A stretch of 64,000 nt of DNA. Source: an uncultured Bacteroidales bacterium (lineage in GTDB: Bacteria; Bacteroidota; Bacteroidia; Bacteroidales; UBA932). The stretch spans positions 19,752 to 83,751 of the forward strand of contig CAJOHK010000006.1 in the NCBI GenBank assembly GCA_905234285.1, in the 5' to 3' direction. Shown here one piece after another: positions 59,741 to 64,000 of this stretch. The notes below the pieces were generated by a model. That model searched no databases and had not been told where the DNA came from. It was given only the letters and a program-made list of their open reading frames with translations. Made by a program: the position numbers and the translations under genes. How positions within the stretch are numbered: position 1 is the stretch's first letter; each line of letters begins with the position of its first letter.

Positions 59741-62437
59741 TTTCACACGGAAGCCCCGTTCGGTGGCCTCTTCCACTACTTGATGGCACTGCGAGGCCAG
59801 TGATTGACGCTGCGCCTCGCTTAGGGGCGTCGCGGTCATCTTCTCCACCATGAAATCCAGGGTTGTGATGCCGGATTGCTCACTGTGGGTAATGCGCACA
59901 GTAATGGGACGGTAGGCGGCCATGACATCGTTCAGCATCAATTGGCTAAGCCTCTGCGCTGCCTCCTGCTTTGCGGTGATGCCGTATTTATAGCAGAAAG
60001 CGGCAAGGGCCGACTGCATGCCCAGGAAGTCAAAGTCGGGACCGTCAATCTCGAATACTTCCTTTCGGATACGCTGGATAAAGGCCTTGGTGGCGCTGTG
60101 TACAGGCGCTTCGAAAACCTGCTGTGGCGTTCCGTCCTCGTGGATAAAGCCGTCGTACATAAAGAAGATGCGGGTACTCACGTCGTGGGCGAACTTCATC
60201 TCATGGGTGACAATAAGCATGGTCATGCCTTCATTAGCCAGCTGACGGATGACGCTGAGCACTTCTCCCACCATGGTGGGGTCCAGGGCCGATGTGGGCT
60301 CATCGAAGAGGATTACCTCTGGCTTCATGGCCAGGGCGCGGGCGATAGCCACGCGCTGTTTCTGGCCGCCGGAGAGGCTGGCAGGATACACATCGGCTTT
60401 CTCGGCCAGTCCTACCTTGCGCAGGAGCGCCATGCCTTCTTCCCGTGCTTTCTCCGGGTTTTGGTGGAGCAGTTGGCAAGGGGCAAGTGTTATGTTTTCC
60501 AGCACGGTCTTATGCGCAAAGAGATTGAAACTCTGGAACACCATGCCCATTTTTTGACGCATCAGATGGACGGGATAGCCCTTGGCAAGAATGCTCTCTC
60601 CATCGACAAGAATATCTCCACCGGTAGGCGGGTCCAACAGGTTTAGGGCACGGAGCAGCGTACTTTTACCCGTGCCGGAAGGACCGATGATAGAAATGAC
60701 CTCCCCGCGGTGCACGTCGGCATCGATGTCTTTCAGAACCTCCAGGGAGCCATAACTCTTTTTCAGATGGGAGATGCGGATGACGGGAGCATCGGCGGGC
60801 TGAGACGCGGTTTGGAAGGCCGCCTGTTTGGCAAGGGATTTCCGGCGCAGATACCGGCCTATGAAGAAGAGTCCGAAGCCACCGCTGAGGATGAGACAGA
60901 GGATCAGTGCCCAAGGGCGCCCCTCGGCCTGTTCCGCTGCCGCCTGAGCAGATTCCGAGAGAATGCCAGCTTCCCCTTTACGGGTAATAAGTACGATATG
61001 CGACTCAATGTAGCCGTCGGAGAAGAGTACCTGTTTCTGCCGCTCTTCGGTGATGCTGATAGCGCCCATGGCCAGGTCGGCCTTCCCAGTTTGCACGGCG
61101 GGGATTTGCGAGGCAAAGTCCATGATGAGGTACTCCAACTGCCAGCCCCGCCGGTTGGCCCACTCGGCGAGTAAATCCGGTTCCAGGCCCGACGGCTTGC
61201 CGGAATTGATGAAATTGAACGGGGGCATGGCCGGAAAGGTGGCTACGCTGAGGGTACGCCCGGTGCCGCGCGATTGCGGGATGGCCATGGCCGAAGGGTC
61301 CTCGGCGCTGGTCCATCGGTCCATAATCTTCTGGTAGGTGCCATCGCGCCGAATCTCGGAGAGGAAGCGGTTAAAATCCTGTTGCAGCTCGGTGTTGTCC
61401 TGTTTGAAGCAGGCCCCGATGGGAATAGGCGTGAGCCCGGCGCCTACCGAGTCTACTTTGGCGGCCACCTCCCGGCTGAACGTGAGTGTAAGGCTTTCGC
61501 TGCCCGCCACATCCACTTTCCCGGTTTCCAGGGCCAGCATCATGTCGGCCATATTGGCCACACGCTGAATGTTGGCATCAGGAGCCATGTCGGTAACGGC
61601 AATATCCTGAATACTGCCGATGACTACACCTACGCTCTTCCCGTTCAAGGTTTGGAAAACGGTTGGCACATCGGCAACATCGGCCTTCTCCTTGGAGGAG
61701 AAAAGTGTGGGTACATAGCATACCGTTCCACCTATCAGCAGCATAGCTGCCGCTGCGAGGGCCTTCATGCGCTCTTTCTTGACCAATGCGGTTAACAGCT
61801 GTTCCACGAGCCATGCCATGAAGAAATAGATGATGGCCGTGAGAATGAGGGGGAAGAAAGCGTCGAAGGTGCGGGAGCGGATGAGGTCCGACGCACGGGT
61901 CATGTCGGCCACGGCGATGTAGCCCACAATACTGGTTCCCTTGAGCAGACTGATAATTTCACCCTGATAAACGGGCATCACGGCCTTGACTACCTGCGGA
62001 AGCACAATCCTGATAAATGTCTGTCGGGGAGTGTAGCCCAGCGCCAACCCTGCTTCCGTTTGCCCGCGGTCAATGCCCTGGATGGCGGTGCGCAGCATTT
62101 CGCCAATGTAGGCCGCCGTGTTCATGCCGAAGGTGGCGATGGCTACCACGATGCCTGTAGCTTCCATGGGCGCCATGATCACATAATACATGAGCATGAG
62201 TACCACCAGGACGGGTGTGCCGCGCATGATGTCAATGTACACCTTGGCCACTTTCTGCAGCCACTGGTGACGGCTCATGCGCATCCAGCATACCAGGCCT
62301 CCCAGCAGGGTACCCAGTACGGCGGAGCATAAGGTTATGATTAACGTTACCTGCAGGCCGTCCAGAATCATCCGGTAGCGCTGCTCGGCTATCAAGTTAT
62401 TGGTAAAGCTCTCTACGAGGGATGTGAGTATATGCAT
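59726..62437 (-). CDS. Single-chain amino-acid ABC importer: permease, permuted binding domain, ATPase and C-terminal domain
   Basis: The protein has 903 residues. Residues 1-220 are a HisMQ/GlnP-type permease with the EAA loop (QTEAGLALGYTPRQTFIRIVLPQ). A helix lies at about 226-245. Residues 255-380 match the second half of a family 3 binding protein (LNGKSVGVVIGS ... DGTYQKIMDRW). Residues 395-490 match its first half (LSVATFPAMPPFNFI ... ITEERQKQVLFSDGYIESH), i.e. reversed order. A helix at 510-530 follows, then a GlnQ-type ATPase (Walker A GPSGTGKS 585-592, LSGGQ 688-692, Walker B VILFDEP 708-714) and an unassigned C-terminal 105 residues. All parts of a polar amino-acid importer are in one chain. 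Confidence 0.87.
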   Translation of the reverse strand: MHILTSLVESFTNNLIAEQRYRMILDGLQVTLIITLCSAVLGTLLGGLVCWMRMSRHQWLQKVAKVYIDIMRGTPVLVVLMLMYYVIMAPMEATGIVVAIATFGMNTAAYIGEMLRTAIQGIDRGQTEAGLALGYTPRQTFIRIVLPQVVKAVMPVYQGEIISLLKGTSIVGYIAVADMTRASDLIRSRTFDAFFPLILTAIIYFFMAWLVEQLLTALVKKERMKALAAAAMLLIGGTVCYVPTLFSSKEKADVADVPTVFQTLNGKSVGVVIGSIQDIAVTDMAPDANIQRVANMADMMLALETGKVDVAGSESLTLTFSREVAAKVDSVGAGLTPIPIGACFKQDNTELQQDFNRFLSEIRRDGTYQKIMDRWTSAEDPSAMAIPQSRGTGRTLSVATFPAMPPFNFINSGKPSGLEPDLLAEWANRRGWQLEYLIMDFASQIPAVQTGKADLAMGAISITEERQKQVLFSDGYIESHIVLITRKGEAGILSESAQAAAEQAEGRPWALILCLILSGGFGLFFIGRYLRRKSLAKQAAFQTASQPADAPVIRISHLKKSYGSLEVLKDIDADVHRGEVISIIGPSGTGKSTLLRALNLLDPPTGGDILVDGESILAKGYPVHLMRQKMGMVFQSFNLFAHKTVLENITLAPCQLLHQNPEKAREEGMALLRKVGLAEKADVYPASLSGGQKQRVAIARALAMKPEVILFDEPTSALDPTMVGEVLSVIRQLANEGMTMLIVTHEMKFAHDVSTRIFFMYDGFIHEDGTPQQVFEAPVHSATKAFIQRIRKEVFEIDGPDFDFLGMQSALAAFCYKYGITAKQEAAQRLSQLMLNDVMAAYRPITVRITHSEQSGITTLDFMVEKMTATPLSEAQRQSLASQCHQVVEEATERGFRVKLILD

Positions 62438-62497
62438 ATCGGTGTAATAGGGCTTATTATCCTTATTATCAAGCAGTTACAATTCTATTCAAAAACT

Positions 62498-62574
62498 TGG
62501 GATAGTCACATGGGAAGTCTGAGACAGGCTATTAGCCTTTAACTGACAGGACAACTCCCATTATTGCTATCCCA
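62498..62574. repeat. 77-nt inverted repeat overlapping the AAA ATPase stop codon
   Basis: TGGGATAG (62498-62505) faces CTATCCCA (62567-62574), and ATGGGA faces TCCCAT further in. A small hairpin AGGCT-ATT-AGCCT lies near the middle. The right end contains the TAG stop of the ATPase gene. It resembles the 97- and 107-108-nt elements in layout but not in sequence or length, and may simply be a terminator. Confidence 0.6.
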
Positions 62575-63691
62575 TCCTTTCCAGCCATCTGGAGAAGAAA
62601 ACATTATAAACACAATAAGAACTACCCTCCAAGGACTTGGTCTCCAAGAGCAACTCTTTCTCCGTAAGGGAAGAGAGCAATCTAGAGGCTGTTGAGGGGG
62701 CTCCCAGACCATATTTCTGCAAAAAAGCAGCTCCGGTTGGCTCTTCTACGTTACCTTCCTTGGCCACTGCGATGAGGAACTTCCATTGTCTGGGTGTAAG
62801 TAGTGAACGTCGCTCAAGGAAAGAATCATTATTCTCTTTAAGCAAAGCATCTGCTGCCACCAGAACATCCACAAGGCCGGCCTCTTTTCGAACGTTTGAG
62901 AAAACGCGGTTACACAATGATTGTGTATAGAAAGTATGACAACGTGTCCAGTCCAAAATAAAGTCTACAGCATCTTCAGTTATTGATTTTTTCGCTTTTT
63001 TAAACTGATCTTTGATAAAACGAGCATAGATATCCCTGTCTATTTTGTCTAAAGAGTATAGTGTGGTACTTTCATAAAAAGGGCTCTTCTCATATGTGAA
63101 CATTTCGGCCATCAGATGCTTACGACTGCCCGAGAAGATAAACTGAACATTGGTAAGAGGCTGTATGTAGGTCCTGAGCAGTGCCTCCATGGGCATGCCT
63201 TCATATTCACGGATTTGCTGAAATTCATCTATGGCCACTATAACTTTGTTCGGTCGGTGTTCAAGATAATCCAGCAGTGTCTTCAGCGAATAGCGTCGGT
63301 CAGCATCTGAATCCATAGTAAAGGTAAACTTGGGTTCGCCACTTAATGGATCATGACTGATTACTGGCCTGCCACGGCTAAGGAATTTGAGAAATGATTT
63401 CACCAGAGACTCCTTTTTCAGCACCTTTGCAATTGATTCGGCAAATACGGTGAGAAAATCATCAACACTGCCGGTGGCGTAGATATCCATATAAAATAGC
63501 TCCATCCGGCCCTTTTTCTCAGCCAATTTATCAAATACATGGTAAATCAGGCCTGTTTTTCCATATCTACGCGGGGCAATCAGTGTAACATTTTGTCCAT
63601 TATCAAGAAAATGGACCAGGTCCTTCGTCTCTTTCTCCCTGTCGCAGAAATATGGCTCTGGCGTATGTGGAATCAAATAAAATGGATTCAT
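62567..63691 (-). CDS. AAA-family ATP-binding protein (archaeal-type ATPase), probably acquired
   Basis: The protein has about 374 residues. The P-loop is LIAPRRYGKTGL, Walker B is VIVAIDEFQQI and a sensor-like FIFSGSRKHLM follows; the C-terminal third is winged-helix-like (LLTPRQWKFLIAVAKEG). This matches the widespread ATP-binding proteins of the archaeal ATPase/DUF234-related group in Bacteroidota, of unknown role. The gene is clearly more AT-rich than its neighbours, suggesting transfer. ATG 63691 is preferred over 63730 because the promoter lies between them. Confidence 0.85.
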   Translation of the reverse strand: MNPFYLIPHTPEPYFCDREKETKDLVHFLDNGQNVTLIAPRRYGKTGLIYHVFDKLAEKKGRMELFYMDIYATGSVDDFLTVFAESIAKVLKKESLVKSFLKFLSRGRPVISHDPLSGEPKFTFTMDSDADRRYSLKTLLDYLEHRPNKVIVAIDEFQQIREYEGMPMEALLRTYIQPLTNVQFIFSGSRKHLMAEMFTYEKSPFYESTTLYSLDKIDRDIYARFIKDQFKKAKKSITEDAVDFILDWTRCHTFYTQSLCNRVFSNVRKEAGLVDVLVAADALLKENNDSFLERRSLLTPRQWKFLIAVAKEGNVEEPTGAAFLQKYGLGAPSTASRLLSSLTEKELLLETKSLEGSSYCVYNVFFSRWLERMG

Positions 63692-63707
63692 ATCTTGTCG
63701 ATTTTTA

Positions 63708-63746
63708 CAAAGATATACAATCTTTTTCATTTCGCAAAATGCGAAA
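63708..63746 (-). promoter_or_regulatory. Promoter and overlapping palindromic operator of the AAA ATPase
   Basis: On the minus strand, TTG (63735-63737) and TATCTTTG (63708-63715) are 19 nt apart. TTTCGCAAAATGCGAAA (63730-63746), a perfect 7-bp inverted repeat with 3-nt centre, covers the -33 TTG, so a protein bound there would block the promoter. Confidence 0.7.
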
Positions 63747-64000
63747 CGTAAAATGTTAAACCATCAACAACTTTCTATTCCTTTTCCTTCAGGGAAAGTC
63801 TTAAAGTGGCCGAATAACCAAAAACTGCTAAGGAACGACCTTGGTGTTTTGTAATTTATCGATTTTCAATATGTTATAAAATCAATATTCCTCCTCATTC
63901 CAAAAATCGAGTAGTATGCCTCTGATAGCGTACAAGGCCGATTTTCATGTTTTGCGTCTGGTTATGCGTCCGTTTATTCGGGTCTAAAATGCCTCAGAAT
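63747..64000. other. AT-rich intergenic end of window, no gene seen
   Basis: I see no convincing coding frame, RNA or repeat family member. Base composition resembles the AAA ATPase gene rather than the GC-rich core, consistent with one acquired segment running off the window. Confidence 0.5.

Noticed and set aside
63612..63623. An eighth TGGACCAGGTCCA site in the AAA ATPase gene
   Set aside because: A single GGACCAGGTCC encodes a plausible Asp-Leu-Val stretch of the protein and is not clustered, so it is probably coincidence.

Overview
The window is 64 kb of a GC-rich chromosome from a member of the Bacteroidota, almost certainly order Bacteroidales. The evidence is a set of Bacteroidales-type promoters (a -7 box TAnnTTTG, sometimes with TTG 19-20 nt upstream), the near absence of Shine-Dalgarno sequences, and lineage gene pairs: DUF3822-rsmD, DUF4492-cydA, nrnA-DUF4827-FKBP, a BT_3928-like protein after tmk, DUF3078, DUF4293-FtsB/DivIC, and archaeal-type ProRS. 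An uncultured gut or rumen lineage is plausible but not shown. No rRNA, tRNA, CRISPR array or insertion sequence was recognised.

Layout. 1-3.6 kb: the end of a GH127 arabinofuranosidase-type gene and ettA, flanked by two inverted copies of a 97-nt palindromic repeat, with a tandem array of small hairpins upstream of ettA. 3.6-9.5 kb: a minus-strand operon nrnA (frameshifted), DUF4827, FKBP lipoprotein, MATE, cytidylate-kinase-like, beta-lactamase-fold hydrolase. 9.6-14.8 kb: plus-strand membrane protein, DUF3822, rsmD, cstA, HerA-like ATPase. 14.9-21.4 kb: DUF1295 protein, DUF4492-cydA-cydB (oxygen-scavenging terminal oxidase), CoA-transferase, acidic TPR-like protein. 21.4-31.9 kb: mazG-queF-prfA, the fatty-acid operon fabK-fabF-fabZ, a DUF4293-DivIC-CPBP-nucleotidyltransferase cluster, folP with an in-frame palindrome, tmk and a DoxX-like protein. 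31.8-38.3 kb: rimP, then nusA-infB-CotH. 38.5-45 kb: lipid A genes lpxC-lpxA and wbqC facing gpmI-lpxD; then tilS, which carries a cluster of seven 13-bp palindromes. 45-50.7 kb: DUF3078, proS, a Tyr- then Ser/Arg-rich lipoprotein, and an OmpP1/FadL-like porin. 50.7-59.7 kb: dnaK and htpG, sharing an upstream module at identical spacing, with a hydrolase, a Kelch-TM-AraC regulator, an acyl-CoA synthetase and a chimeric gene remnant between them. 59.7-64 kb: a 903-residue single-chain amino-acid ABC importer and an AT-rich AAA ATPase.

Most genes are ordinary housekeeping. The unusual content is mainly non-coding or embedded in genes. There is a dispersed family of constant-length palindromes (97 nt, four copies; 107-108 nt, three copies). 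Palindromic insertions lie inside folP and tilS. dnaK and htpG share a heat-shock-like module. Three protein architectures also stand out: the permuted fused ABC importer, the membrane Kelch-AraC regulator, and the SDR/flavin-oxidoreductase remnant.
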